NCBI GenBank assembly: GCA_017428805.1
Contig: JAFRQC010000122.1
Span: 1-10,454 of the forward strand
Reading direction: 5' to 3'
Origin: Prevotella sp.
Lineage (GTDB): Bacteria > Bacteroidota > Bacteroidia > Bacteroidales > Bacteroidaceae
Length of the DNA: 10,454 bases
The first letter of the stretch is position 1. Each line of letters begins with the position of its first letter. A program made the translations under genes and the position numbers. This document shows, piece by piece, positions 1-7,540 of this stretch. The notes beneath the pieces are model-generated. The model was not told the origin of the DNA, did not search any database, and saw only the letters and a program-made list of their open reading frames with translations.

Positions 1-1140
1 ACCCCATTTCGAGGTGGAACCTGTTGACCATGTACCGTAATTGGATTCTACCCAGTCGCCGTGCTCGTTGTAATGGCCTTCGCCAGGCTTCACCGGACTC
101 CAGTCCACCTCTGTGATGATGACAGGGGCGAAGTCCACCACAGGTACTGAGTTATAGAACTCCTTGATCTTCTTCTCCTTGCTCTTCTCGATGTTATTGT
201 CGCGATCCACGCTCTCGTCGCTGCAGCCATACCAGCCCGTATAGTCGTGGACAGCATAGCCGATGTTATCACCCTCGATGGGATGCGTCTTGTAACTCTT
301 GTAGTTCGACTGCCAGCCGGTACCGGGTGCCCAGATGATGCCTGTGAAGCCGTTGGCACGGATCTTGTCCACGATGGGCTGGAAGTAGTCGTGCAGCGCC
401 TTCGTGTCTTCTTTGTTCTGGGCATTCTTCAGGTTCACTGGCTCGTTGGCGAGCTCGATGCTGATATGTCCTGCATGCTCCTTCACGAAACTCTGCTGCG
501 AGAAGATGTCCCACACAGTCGTCAGATACTGCTGGTAGTAGTCGCCCACCTTCAGGTTGCCAGGACAGACACCCGGGGGACGTACCACGACGTACATACC
601 GTGCTTCATCGCCTTCTCTGCAAGGTTCAGGTAGAGGGTATCCAGGAAATGCGTCAGACGCTCAGGGTTGAACTTGCTGATGTCTGCCTCGCCACTGGCG
701 TCAGCAGCCTGGCCTGCAGAACCTGCATACACATAACTGTTGTCGGGATCGTTCGTCCAGGCAGGGTCGAGGTGCAGACGGAAGACCGTACACTTCGCCT
801 TCTCCAGTCCCGTGAAGATCTTTTCGAAATAGTCCAAGCACTTCTTCGCACCGGCATCGTTGTAGTTGGTGTTGTTCGTCCAGGGCGAACCCCACCGCCA
901 GCCGTTGAAATACATATTCGGCGTGTCCATCACACCGTGCAGCACCACCTGGTTCCCTTGCGGATCCACCAGCCACTTCCCTTCCACATGGAGCGAGGGC
1001 AATATTTCCGGTTCTGGTACCGGTTCCGGGTCCGGCAACTCTGGATCGGGGTTGATGATGATACCATTGTCAACAACATCTGTTGTACACGAAGTCATTA
1101 TTCCGATGAGGAAAATGAAGATAAATAATCGCTGTTTCAT
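1..1140 (-). CDS. GH5-type glycoside hydrolase (cellulase-fold) lipoprotein, C-terminus beyond window
   Basis: This is probably a retaining endo-acting glycosidase of the GH5 (beta/alpha)8 type, acting on a beta-linked plant polysaccharide at the cell surface or in the periplasm. The first 380 residues are visible. Residues 1-18 form a lipoprotein signal (hydrophobic FIFIFLIGI, lipobox MTSC, Cys18), followed by a Pro/Asp/Glu-rich linker at about 30-48. The catalytic domain starts near residue 50 (VEGKWLVDPQGN, then VLHGV). GH5 hallmarks are the acid/base Glu233 in ELANEP, His298/Tyr300 in HDY, and the nucleophile Glu344 in ITEVDW; the 111-residue gap between the two glutamates fits the family. 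The start is the ATG just before the signal peptide, 22 bases downstream of a TAnnTTTG box. It is divergent from the GH43 operon. The exact GH5 subfamily and substrate cannot be read. The fold call is firm; the substrate is inference. Confidence 0.88.
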   Translation of the reverse strand, partial: MKQRLFIFIFLIGIMTSCTTDVVDNGIIINPDPELPDPEPVPEPEILPSLHVEGKWLVDPQGNQVVLHGVMDTPNMYFNGWRWGSPWTNNTNYNDAGAKKCLDYFEKIFTGLEKAKCTVFRLHLDPAWTNDPDNSYVYAGSAGQAADASGEADISKFNPERLTHFLDTLYLNLAEKAMKHGMYVVVRPPGVCPGNLKVGDYYQQYLTTVWDIFSQQSFVKEHAGHISIELANEPVNLKNAQNKEDTKALHDYFQPIVDKIRANGFTGIIWAPGTGWQSNYKSYKTHPIEGDNIGYAVHDYTGWYGCSDESVDRDNNIEKSKEKKIKEFYNSVPVVDFAPVIITEVDWSPVKPGEGHYNEHGDWVESNYGTWSTGSTSKWG

Positions 1141-1161
1141 AATCTCTTTAAATTTTGGGTA

Positions 1162-1169
1162 CAAAGTTA
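1162..1169 (-). promoter_or_regulatory. Bacteroidetes -7 box for the GH5 gene
   Basis: On the minus strand this reads TAACTTTG, matching the Bacteroidetes sigma-70 -7 consensus TAnnTTTG, 21 bases upstream of the GH5 start codon. No clear TTTG -33 box is seen at the expected distance, so the assignment rests on the -7 box and its position. Confidence 0.55.
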
Positions 1170-1264
1170 CGAACTTTTTTGCAGAGTCCGACCATCACGG
1201 CCTTGTCATTTTATAACAGAAACTTTACGAAATGTTACATTTGGGGGTTCACAGGGCGAATTTA

Positions 1265-1296
1265 TTTGGAAGATAAAGGGAAAAAGGCTATATTTG
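1265..1296 (+). promoter_or_regulatory. Promoter of the GH43 operon
   Basis: A TTTG -33 element (1265-1268) and a TATATTTG -7 element (1289-1296) are separated by 20 bases, an almost ideal Bacteroidetes promoter. Transcription would start near 1302 and give a leader of roughly 35 bases before the ATG at 1339. Together with the minus-strand box at 1162-1169 it makes a divergent promoter region of about 200 bp between the GH5 gene and the GH43 pair. Confidence 0.7.
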
Positions 1297-1338
1297 CAGT
1301 TCAAAAACTTAAATTCTTAAATGTAACTTCATGATAAG

Positions 1339-3438
1339 ATGAAAAAGAACTTAATTTCATTACTCTTGGGTGTGCCACTTCTTTTGTCGGCACAGAACCC
1401 CGTCATCCGCGACCAGTTCACGGCTGACCCCACCGCGCGTGTGTTTAATAATAAGGTGTACCTCTACCCCTCGCACGACATCATGCCCCCCGCAGGACAG
1501 CGGCAGGACTGGTTCTGCATGGAGGACTACCATGTGTTCTCTTCCGAGAATCTCACCGACTGGACAGACCACGGTGTGATTGTCACCCAGAACAAAGTGC
1601 CCTGGGTGCGTCCCAACTCCTATTCGATGTGGGCTCCCGACTGTGTAGAGCGTAACGGCAAGTACTATTTCTACTTCCCCTCCACACCGTCTAATGGCTT
1701 CGGCTTCGGTGTCGGTGTGGCCATCGCAGACAGTCCTGAGGGACCGTTTATTCCTGAGCCGGAACCCATCAAGGGCATCAACGGCATCGACCCCTGTGTG
1801 CTCCTGGCTTCCGACGGCAATGCCTACATCTTCTGGGGTAACGGCCGCTGTGCCAAGCTCAAGGACAACATGAAGGAACTGGCCGACGACACCCCGAAGG
1901 AGAAAGTCAAGTGGCGTGACCGTGAGATGGAGATGATGGGTGTGCACTGTCTGAAAGACCTGCCCAACCGTCAGGCTGAGGGTCCCTTCGCCTTCGAGTA
2001 TAACGGCAACTACTACCTCACCTATCCTTATGTGCGTGAGAATACCGAGGTACTCGGCTATGCCATGAGTAAGAACCCCATGGGGCCTTATGAATACAAG
2101 GGCCTGATCATGGCCGAACAGCCCAACGGCTGCTGGACCAACCACCACAGCATCGTCAATTACAAGGGCCAGTGGTACCTGTTCTATCACCATAACTATT
2201 TCTCACCCCGTGACGACAAGCGTCGTTCTGTCTGTATCGAGAAACTCTATTTCAATCCCGACGGTACCATCCAGGAGGTGAAGCAGACACTGCGTGGCGT
2301 AGGTATCAACAAGGCTACGGAGAAGATCGAGATCGACCGTTACAGCGGTGCCAGCAGCGATGTGATCACAGAACTCATCGACACCGTCAACACCTTCCGT
2401 GGCTATGAGGCCATCCTTCCCAACAAGGGCAGCTGGATCTGTTACAGCGACATCGACTTCAATTGTCTCACCGACGCTTATATCCTCGTCAGCGCCAAGG
2501 CTGCTGAGAACACCTCTTTCTATGTCCGCGAGAAGACTGCCAACGGAAAGATCCTGGCTAAGATCGACATGACCGTCAAGCCAGAGTCACCCGCAGGTGC
2601 TCCCGCCATGTTCCGTCGTGACTTCAGCAACCAGTGGCTCACTATGACCGCTCCTCTGGCCTACGTGCCGAAGGGCGTCAGCGACCTGGTGATCACCAGC
2701 GAAGGTGAGCCTGGTGTCAGTATCGACTGGGTACAGTTCAAGAACCGTCCCAAGTACTTCTCACCTGTCACTACCGCTTCTACACAGCCCGACGACGACG
2801 GCTTCATCCGTCGCTGGCTCATCCTCGAGCCCCTCGACAAGCCCAACAGTGGCAACACCGTCTTCACCGACAGCTATCTGCGTGAGAACTTTGCCATTGA
2901 GTACTTCAAAGGTCAGCAGACCATCGTACCGAAGGACGGTCAGAAGGTAAAGGCTGTCTATCAGAAGACAGAAGTGGCTCCCGGCTTCGGGCGTGGCTTC
3001 GGACAGGAGCCCACAGAACCCAAGGTCACGACCGTCAAGCAGACGCTCACCTGGCACGCCCTCGACAGCGAGAACTACAACGTGAAGCTCTTCCGCTTTG
3101 CAGAAAAATGGGGTCAGCAGGTCTATGGCGTCCTCTTCTGGACCGTCACGATCATCGACTGTGAGGAGGATATCGAGAACGTACGCCTCGCCGTCGGCTC
3201 CAACTCCGCCTCTATGTGGTGGCTCAATGGTGAGGAGGCTCTCTTGCTCTCCGGCGACCGCCGTATGGTGAAGGACGACGCCATGTCGCCCCGTCTCACC
3301 CTCAAGAAGGGACGTAACATCCTCCGTGGTGCCGTCATCAACGGCCCCGGTATGAGCGACTTCTGTGTCCGCTTCCTCGACGAGAAAGGAAATCCCGTTA
3401 AGAACTTCAAGGTTACAACAAATTCAGAAAAGAAATAA
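1339..3438 (+). CDS. Secreted GH43 glycoside hydrolase with CBM6-like region and extra C-terminal domain
   Basis: Probably an inverting alpha-L-arabinofuranosidase or beta-xylosidase trimming hemicellulose or pectin side chains outside the cytoplasm. Residues 1-19 are a signal peptide (LLLGVPLLLSAQ). The five-bladed propeller covers about 22-325, with the GH43 catalytic carboxylates: Asp30 (TADPTAR), Asp151 (GIDPCVLL) and Glu214 (AEGPFAFEYNGNYYLTY). Residues about 330-471 look like a CBM6-type beta-sandwich (begins IEIDRYSGA, ends SIDWVQFKNR). Residues about 484-699 form a further beta-rich domain (FIRRWLILEPLDKPNSGNT at its start) of unknown role; I recall similar domains on Bacteroidetes esterases and GH43 proteins but cannot name the family. 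At 699 residues it is much longer than a single-domain GH43. It is the first gene of a two-gene operon: the next start codon is 13 bases downstream. Substrate is inference. Confidence 0.88.
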   Translation: MKKNLISLLLGVPLLLSAQNPVIRDQFTADPTARVFNNKVYLYPSHDIMPPAGQRQDWFCMEDYHVFSSENLTDWTDHGVIVTQNKVPWVRPNSYSMWAPDCVERNGKYYFYFPSTPSNGFGFGVGVAIADSPEGPFIPEPEPIKGINGIDPCVLLASDGNAYIFWGNGRCAKLKDNMKELADDTPKEKVKWRDREMEMMGVHCLKDLPNRQAEGPFAFEYNGNYYLTYPYVRENTEVLGYAMSKNPMGPYEYKGLIMAEQPNGCWTNHHSIVNYKGQWYLFYHHNYFSPRDDKRRSVCIEKLYFNPDGTIQEVKQTLRGVGINKATEKIEIDRYSGASSDVITELIDTVNTFRGYEAILPNKGSWICYSDIDFNCLTDAYILVSAKAAENTSFYVREKTANGKILAKIDMTVKPESPAGAPAMFRRDFSNQWLTMTAPLAYVPKGVSDLVITSEGEPGVSIDWVQFKNRPKYFSPVTTASTQPDDDGFIRRWLILEPLDKPNSGNTVFTDSYLRENFAIEYFKGQQTIVPKDGQKVKAVYQKTEVAPGFGRGFGQEPTEPKVTTVKQTLTWHALDSENYNVKLFRFAEKWGQQVYGVLFWTVTIIDCEEDIENVRLAVGSNSASMWWLNGEEALLLSGDRRMVKDDAMSPRLTLKKGRNILRGAVINGPGMSDFCVRFLDEKGNPVKNFKVTTNSEKK

Positions 3439-3451
3439 AGAAAATACTGAT

Positions 3452-4906
3452 ATGAAAAGATATTTGTTAAGTGCAACATTAGCTGTTTCAGCTCATTTGT
3501 TTTGCGTAGCGCAGATTGGCGCACCCTATATCCACGACCCCTCGACACTGGCCGAGTGCGACGGTAAGTATTACACCTTCGGCACCGGCGGTGGAGGCCT
3601 GATCTCTGAAGACGGCTGGAGCTGGAACTCCGGCGCAGACCGTCCCGGTGGCGGTGCTGCCCCCGACGTGCTGAAGATCGGCGACCGTTACCTCTGCATC
3701 TACGGAGCCACCGGTGGTGGCCTCGGCGGTGGTCACGCCGGCCGCATCCTCACGATGTGGAACAAGACCCTCGACCCGAAGTCGCCTGATTTCAAGTGGT
3801 CTGAGGCTGTCGAGGTGTGCTACTCCGACGGTATGGAGGATCAGGACGCCATCGACCCGGGTCTGCTGCTCGATCCCACCACAGGTCGTCTGTGGGTGAG
3901 CTACGGTACCTACTTCGGCACCATCCGCCTCATTGAGCTCGATCCCAAGACGGGCTTCCGCAAGGCTGGCAACAAGGAGAAGGACATCGCCATCGACTGT
4001 GAGGCTTCCGACCTTATGTATCGCGACGGCTGGTACTATCTGCTCGGCACTCACGGCACCTGCTGCGACGGTGTCAACTCCACCTATAACATCGTCGTTG
4101 GCCGTTCTAAGAGCGTCGAAGGCCCGTACATCGACAACGTAGGCCGTGATATGTTCCATGGCGGTGGTAAGATGGTCATCGCAGCCGAGAAGCGCGCCTG
4201 TGGTGCAGGTCACTTCGGACGTTTCATCGTCGATGAGGGCGTCGAGGTGATGTCGTTCCACTGGGAGGCCGACTTCGAACTCAGCGGCCGTTCCACGCTT
4301 GCCGTCCGTCCCCTGGTATGGAAGAACGGCTGGCCCGTGGCTGGCGACAACTTCAAGGGTGGCAACTTCGCCATCTTGTCTGAGCGTCGTGGCTATGCCC
4401 TTGAGCTTACTGTTGACTTCGTCCGCATGCAACAGCAGCGTCAGGGCTGGTTCAACCGCAACCAGATGCAGGAGCCTGCCAAGCCCATTGCCAACCAGAC
4501 ACTTGATGAGGTGAAGGCCACATGGCCCGAGGGTGACATTCCCGCCCGTATCGGCGACTACATGTACCGTCCCCACCAGCGCTGGACTATCACACCCGTC
4601 GATGAGGCCGGTGGCTACCTGAGCAACCCCTACTTCAAGATTACCATCGAGGGTACCGATCGCGCACTTGCCGCTACGGCAGCTTGCGAGGTGACCACCG
4701 TTCCTGCCTACACCGGTGCTGACGAACAACTCTGGCGCATCGAGCAGCTCACCGACGGCACCTACCGCATCATGCCGAAGGCCATCCCCGGCATCGAGGG
4801 CACCAACACCAAGTACTGCCTCTACTCTGCCGGTGACTCCACGCCGACGCTCGCTGTCTATGATTTCAACAGCGACAATTCCAAGTGGAACTTCTTCAAC
4901 CGCTAA
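3452..4906 (+). CDS. Secreted GH43 glycosidase (endo-arabinanase-like) with ricin-like C-terminal domain
   Basis: A second GH43 enzyme, most like arabinan endo-1,5-alpha-L-arabinosidases, which cut the arabinan backbone. The start at 3452 is chosen because it begins a signal peptide (MKRYLLSATLAVSAHLF, likely cut after about Ala20) and lies 13 bases past the upstream stop; the frame stays open further upstream but would overlap the first GH43. Length 484 residues. The propeller covers about 22-310, with Asp29 (IHDPSTL), Asp135 (AIDPGLLL) and Glu184 (DCEASDLMY) as the GH43 triad. It is Gly-rich near 46-52 and 68-94. Residues about 375-484 resemble a ricin-type beta-trefoil lectin (QLWRIEQLTDGTYRIMP), likely glycan binding. 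It is cotranscribed with the upstream GH43 gene, and a perfect palindrome ends the operon. The arabinanase assignment is by resemblance only. Confidence 0.85.
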   Translation: MKRYLLSATLAVSAHLFCVAQIGAPYIHDPSTLAECDGKYYTFGTGGGGLISEDGWSWNSGADRPGGGAAPDVLKIGDRYLCIYGATGGGLGGGHAGRILTMWNKTLDPKSPDFKWSEAVEVCYSDGMEDQDAIDPGLLLDPTTGRLWVSYGTYFGTIRLIELDPKTGFRKAGNKEKDIAIDCEASDLMYRDGWYYLLGTHGTCCDGVNSTYNIVVGRSKSVEGPYIDNVGRDMFHGGGKMVIAAEKRACGAGHFGRFIVDEGVEVMSFHWEADFELSGRSTLAVRPLVWKNGWPVAGDNFKGGNFAILSERRGYALELTVDFVRMQQQRQGWFNRNQMQEPAKPIANQTLDEVKATWPEGDIPARIGDYMYRPHQRWTITPVDEAGGYLSNPYFKITIEGTDRALAATAACEVTTVPAYTGADEQLWRIEQLTDGTYRIMPKAIPGIEGTNTKYCLYSAGDSTPTLAVYDFNSDNSKWNFFNR

Positions 4907-4925
4907 ATCAAACAATGATCAAAAT

Positions 4926-4961
4926 ACAACAATCCCTCGCCAATTGGCGAGGGATTGTTGT
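4926..4961. terminator. Perfect 36-bp palindrome, bidirectional terminator between convergent genes
   Basis: Bases 4926-4943 are the exact reverse complement of 4944-4961 (core CCTCGCCAATTGGCGAGG). An RNA from either strand would fold to a hairpin of about 16 bp with a small loop. It lies 19 bases past the second GH43 stop and 15 bases before the stop of the convergent hydrolase, so it can end both transcripts. U-rich tracts after the stem are only moderate: TTTCGTTTTATTT on the plus side, ATTTTG on the minus side. Confidence 0.85.
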
Positions 4962-4976
4962 CATGATACTTTCGTT

Positions 4977-6524
4977 TTATTTGACGATCTGTTTCTTACC
5001 TTTATATATATAGAAACCCTTTTGCGTCGGCTTGCCTGAGAGTCTGCGGCCTTGTAGGTCATACCACACATCCGGCTTATCCGTGTAATCCGTGTAATCC
5101 GTTGTCGGAATAATACCCGTTGTTCCGCTCTCGTCCAGCCATTGGAAATATTTGCCGTATTCGCCCAGAGTGGTGAGGTTCAGGTAGAACACGGTGCCTG
5201 CTTCTATATGGTCGGAAGGCGTCACGCCGTCATCAATCCTGTAGAGCGTGCCCTCGCCGTCGGGATGGGCATCACGGAATGCGAGGTAGTTGCCGTATGG
5301 CACCACCATGTCGCCCTTCGAATGTACGAATTGTATGCGGTGCTTCGGTTCCCAGCCCGAGCTGACGCTGTTGTCTGCCAGGGCACGATGCAGATCCTTG
5401 CAGGGATCCCCCTTCTCCGTCGGCACTTTGTCGAAGTTGGCCGGATTCGTCATATACTCGTAGAAGGCCGGCGTGAAAAGCTTGTCGAGGTGGGCCCACA
5501 CACGATTCTCCTTGGGCGACTCGAACAGCTCTGCCATCTGCTCCTTCGTGTACTGCCTTTCGCCAGCGTCAAAACCCTCCTGCAGTTGGTCGTACCACAT
5601 CTCATGGATATCGTTGACCACATACTCCTTGCTCTCCAGCCAATCCATGATGCCCGTGTCGAGGAACTGCTGCGAGAGGTAGTCCGTCAGCTGATGGTCC
5701 TTCATGTCGGGGTGCGTGTCTATCATACCCTTGATGATCAGGGGCACCACCATCGGCATGGTGTTTATTCCCTTGCGATGGTCGGTCTGCTGGCCGTAGC
5801 TTTCGCCATCATCCTCCACGTAGTAGCGCAGGGTGGCAATCAGGTCGTACGGTCCGTCACCGCAGATCGTACCACGGTAGCGCCACTGCTCGTCCAGTCC
5901 CTGCTCCTCCATATATCGCTGCACGGCCACCGCCACGGCACCGCCTTGCGAGAAACCGAAGCCGAACGACCGCCAGTCGCTCTTGAAGGGCAGCGCCCTT
6001 TTGTCATCCACGTGCTTCTTATAGAGTTGCATACCGTACTCCACGGCATCCATCACTTGTCTTGCCGTCAGTTCCTGTGCCAGATACGGATGCGGCACAT
6101 CTTTAGTGGCACCATAGCCCTCGTAGTCAGGGGCAATGATGACGGCATGGCTGATAAAGTTCTGTGCAGGATCCACCTCCATCCCGTATGCATCCTTCAA
6201 CAGAACGGAGAAGAGTGCCCTTTCTTTAATGTTGAGTTCCGATGTAGGACACTCGTGATCAGCGGTAATGGTGAAGTGGCTGTAGATGTGGAGCGACTCG
6301 ATGCTGTCGGTCTCCTTGGGCTCATCAGGCAACCAGGCTACGAGTGCCGACGAGAGCACCACATCCTCGCCCGCAACGTTTTTCGACGGGTAATTATACA
6401 CGAACGTCGTGGCATGATAGATGGTATTCAACTTTTTCAAGCTGTCCGAAATCTCGGCAGCCCATGCGCTGCTTACAAAGCAGCTCAGGATGGCAGGCAA
6501 AAGCCTCAATTTTAATATTGACAT
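4977..6524 (-). CDS. Secreted alpha/beta hydrolase (lipase/esterase-like) with C-terminal sorting-type tail
   Basis: A secreted serine hydrolase of the alpha/beta fold, likely an esterase or lipase. The start at 6524 gives a clean signal peptide (MSILKLRLLPAILSCF, cut after about AWA) preceded by AAAGGAA; longer in-frame starts lack a signal. Length 515 residues. The nucleophile elbow is GFSQGG with Ser192; candidate acid and base are Asp405 (HSKGDMVVPYGN) and His439 (PSDHIEAG), in correct order. The last ~50 residues are a linker followed by a tail (WYDLQGRRLSGKPTQKGFYI) typical of exported Prevotella/Bacteroides proteins and similar to type IX secretion C-terminal domains. The linker contains a 9-bp tandem repeat encoding TDYTDYTD. 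It is convergent with the GH43 operon. It could deacylate polysaccharide (acetyl or feruloyl groups), but the neighbourhood is the only support for that. Confidence 0.82.
   Translation of the reverse strand: MSILKLRLLPAILSCFVSSAWAAEISDSLKKLNTIYHATTFVYNYPSKNVAGEDVVLSSALVAWLPDEPKETDSIESLHIYSHFTITADHECPTSELNIKERALFSVLLKDAYGMEVDPAQNFISHAVIIAPDYEGYGATKDVPHPYLAQELTARQVMDAVEYGMQLYKKHVDDKRALPFKSDWRSFGFGFSQGGAVAVAVQRYMEEQGLDEQWRYRGTICGDGPYDLIATLRYYVEDDGESYGQQTDHRKGINTMPMVVPLIIKGMIDTHPDMKDHQLTDYLSQQFLDTGIMDWLESKEYVVNDIHEMWYDQLQEGFDAGERQYTKEQMAELFESPKENRVWAHLDKLFTPAFYEYMTNPANFDKVPTEKGDPCKDLHRALADNSVSSGWEPKHRIQFVHSKGDMVVPYGNYLAFRDAHPDGEGTLYRIDDGVTPSDHIEAGTVFYLNLTTLGEYGKYFQWLDESGTTGIIPTTDYTDYTDKPDVWYDLQGRRLSGKPTQKGFYIYKGKKQIVK
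5079..5105 (-). repeat. 9-bp in-frame tandem repeat in hydrolase linker
   Basis: Plus-strand unit ATCCGTGTA occurs twice exactly and a third time degenerate (ATCCGTTGT). Read in the gene it encodes TDYTDYTD followed by KPD, just ahead of the C-terminal tail. The 9-bp length keeps the frame, so copy-number change would alter linker length only. Confidence 0.8.
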
Positions 6525-6560
6525 AGCTGTAGTTCCTTTATATTTGTTACATTTTGGCGA

Positions 6561-6594
6561 CAAAGATACAACTTTTTTGCGATAAAAAGACAAA
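6561..6594 (-). promoter_or_regulatory. Promoter of the alpha/beta hydrolase gene
   Basis: On the minus strand there is TTTG (6591-6594) and TATCTTTG (6561-6568), separated by 22 bases, slightly longer than the usual Bacteroidetes spacing. The -7 box is 36 bases upstream of the ATG at 6524. Confidence 0.6.
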
Positions 6595-6627
6595 ACGGAC
6601 CAAAATTTTGCATTCCGTTGTTGTGTT

Positions 6628-6661
6628 CTGTAAGGTTGTAAGGTTGTAAGAATGTAAGGTT
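6628..6661 (+). repeat. Dispersed 8-mer-based repeat, copy A (solo)
   Basis: A 34-base block made of four 8-base units beginning at 6629 (TGTAAGGT, TGTAAGGT, TGTAAGAA, TGTAAGGT). It is identical over 34 bases to the block at 8286-8319 and, over 32 bases, to the reverse complement of 8099-8130. It overlaps the first two bases of the stop codon of the minus-strand small membrane protein gene (6660-6662). Confidence 0.92.
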
Positions 6662-6869
6662 AGGAATCCCGATTTCGTTTGATGCGCTCGTCGATCAGCA
6701 CGTCGATGCCGACGGCAGAACCCGCATAAATAAGGCATTGGGCGAAATACCAAAGGACTGAATCATGGATTTCACCTACCGGCTCGACGCAGAAGGCGGC
6801 GACACAGAGGCCGACACCGGAAATGAGCATAAAGCCCGACGAAACGCATTTGAATCCACTCTTATCCAT
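6660..6869 (-). CDS. Small two-helix membrane protein, function unknown
   Basis: A 69-residue protein (begins MDKSGFKCVSSGFMLISGVG). Two hydrophobic segments at about residues 13-30 and 37-59 are separated by a short PVGEIHDS loop, followed by a charged tail (DERIKRNRDS), so it is predicted to sit in the inner membrane. It lies downstream of the HU-like gene on the same strand, but with a terminator-like hairpin between them and no obvious promoter of its own. I recall similar short membrane proteins beside HU-like genes in Bacteroidales, where an amidase gene often follows; no amidase is seen here. No function is assigned. A holin-like role is possible but unsupported. Confidence 0.62.
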   Translation of the reverse strand: MDKSGFKCVSSGFMLISGVGLCVAAFCVEPVGEIHDSVLWYFAQCLIYAGSAVGIDVLIDERIKRNRDS

Positions 6870-6896
6870 TACTATTCATTTTAATCTTTGATTTTT

Positions 6897-6930
6897 AAAA
6901 ACCCCTGCCCCCGCAGGCGCGAGGGAGGGG
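6897..6930 (-). terminator. Intrinsic terminator after the HU-like gene
   Basis: On the minus strand an imperfect GC-rich hairpin (outer pairs CCCCT/AGGGG, 6902-6906 with 6926-6930, with internal mismatches) is followed directly by TTTTT (6897-6901). It lies about 50 bases past the HU-like stop codon and before the small membrane-protein gene. Confidence 0.6.
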
Positions 6931-6982
6931 AAAAACACTATGATTTTTGCCAAACCGGGGATTCCATCAGACTCGATCCTGC

Positions 6983-7501
6983 TTAAGGCTGAGGCTTCTC
7001 GTAGGTGAGCGGATACAGGATGCGCTCGTACGTGGCATACTGCTTGCCACTTGCAGAAGTCTTCGTCTTCTTGGTGGTCTCGATGCGGCCGAGGATGTCG
7101 AACGTGCAGAGATCCTTCAGCTTCTTCGAGGTCAGCTGTTCGCCCTTGGAGTTCTCGGGGATGAAGTTGATGGTGACACCCTGGATCTGATCGACACTGA
7201 CGGATTCCGTGTCGTTGACACCCTTGGAGTGAACGTTGGGAGTGAAGGTACCCAGACCGTCCCACTTCACGGGCTGACCAGACTTCAGGAGCTCAACCAT
7301 CACCTCAGTCAGCTTGGTGATCACACCCTCGACGATGTCGCGGCTGTAAACTGACTGCGAGAAGGCGACACGCTCGATCAAACCACGGAGGTTGAGCGTC
7401 TCGGGCCAATACGGGGTGAGGAACCACTTGCCGAAGGCGGTAGAGTCGTCGTTCGTGTTCTGGCGGGCGACCACAGGGAAAGCGATAATTTGAACTGCCA
7501 T
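6983..7501 (-). CDS. HU-like DNA-binding protein (Bacteroidales HU-HIG type)
   Basis: A 172-residue cytoplasmic protein resembling the Bacteroidales-specific HU-fold family (HU-HIG / viral histone-like), which binds DNA and probably acts as a nucleoid or accessory-element protein. The HU fold is suggested by LRGLIERVAFSQSVYSRDIV, a helical stretch (VITKLTEVMVELLKSGQ) and the beta turn PVKWDGLGTFTPNV, equivalent to the G-x-G-x-F turn of HU at about residues 95-105. The C-terminal third is an extension (Lys/Thr-rich near TTKKTKT, ending LTYEKPQP). It is longer than classical HU (about 90 residues), as this subfamily usually is. There is no Shine-Dalgarno site; the leader is AT-rich. A promoter at 7700-7730 implies a leader of about 190 bases that contains the 22-bp repeat array. 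The family call is from motif resemblance and is fairly secure; the role is inferred. Confidence 0.82.
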   Translation of the reverse strand: MAVQIIAFPVVARQNTNDDSTAFGKWFLTPYWPETLNLRGLIERVAFSQSVYSRDIVEGVITKLTEVMVELLKSGQPVKWDGLGTFTPNVHSKGVNDTESVSVDQIQGVTINFIPENSKGEQLTSKKLKDLCTFDILGRIETTKKTKTSASGKQYATYERILYPLTYEKPQP

Positions 7502-7540
7502 AATCTACAGATTTTAAAATTTAACCATTTCGTTAGTTAT

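Noticed and set aside
247..1128. Plus-strand open frame of 293 codons at the left end
   Set aside because: It is antisense to the GH5 gene, which shows a lipobox and both catalytic glutamates in correct spacing.
3488..4915. Long minus-strand open frame (475 codons) opposite the second GH43 gene
   Set aside because: It mirrors a high-GC coding gene, has no signal or recognisable motif, and the plus strand shows a complete GH43 triad. It is an antisense shadow.
5142..6515. Long plus-strand open frame (457 codons) opposite the alpha/beta hydrolase
   Set aside because: The His/Val/Leu-rich composition is typical of an antisense shadow; the minus strand encodes a full serine hydrolase with signal peptide and triad.
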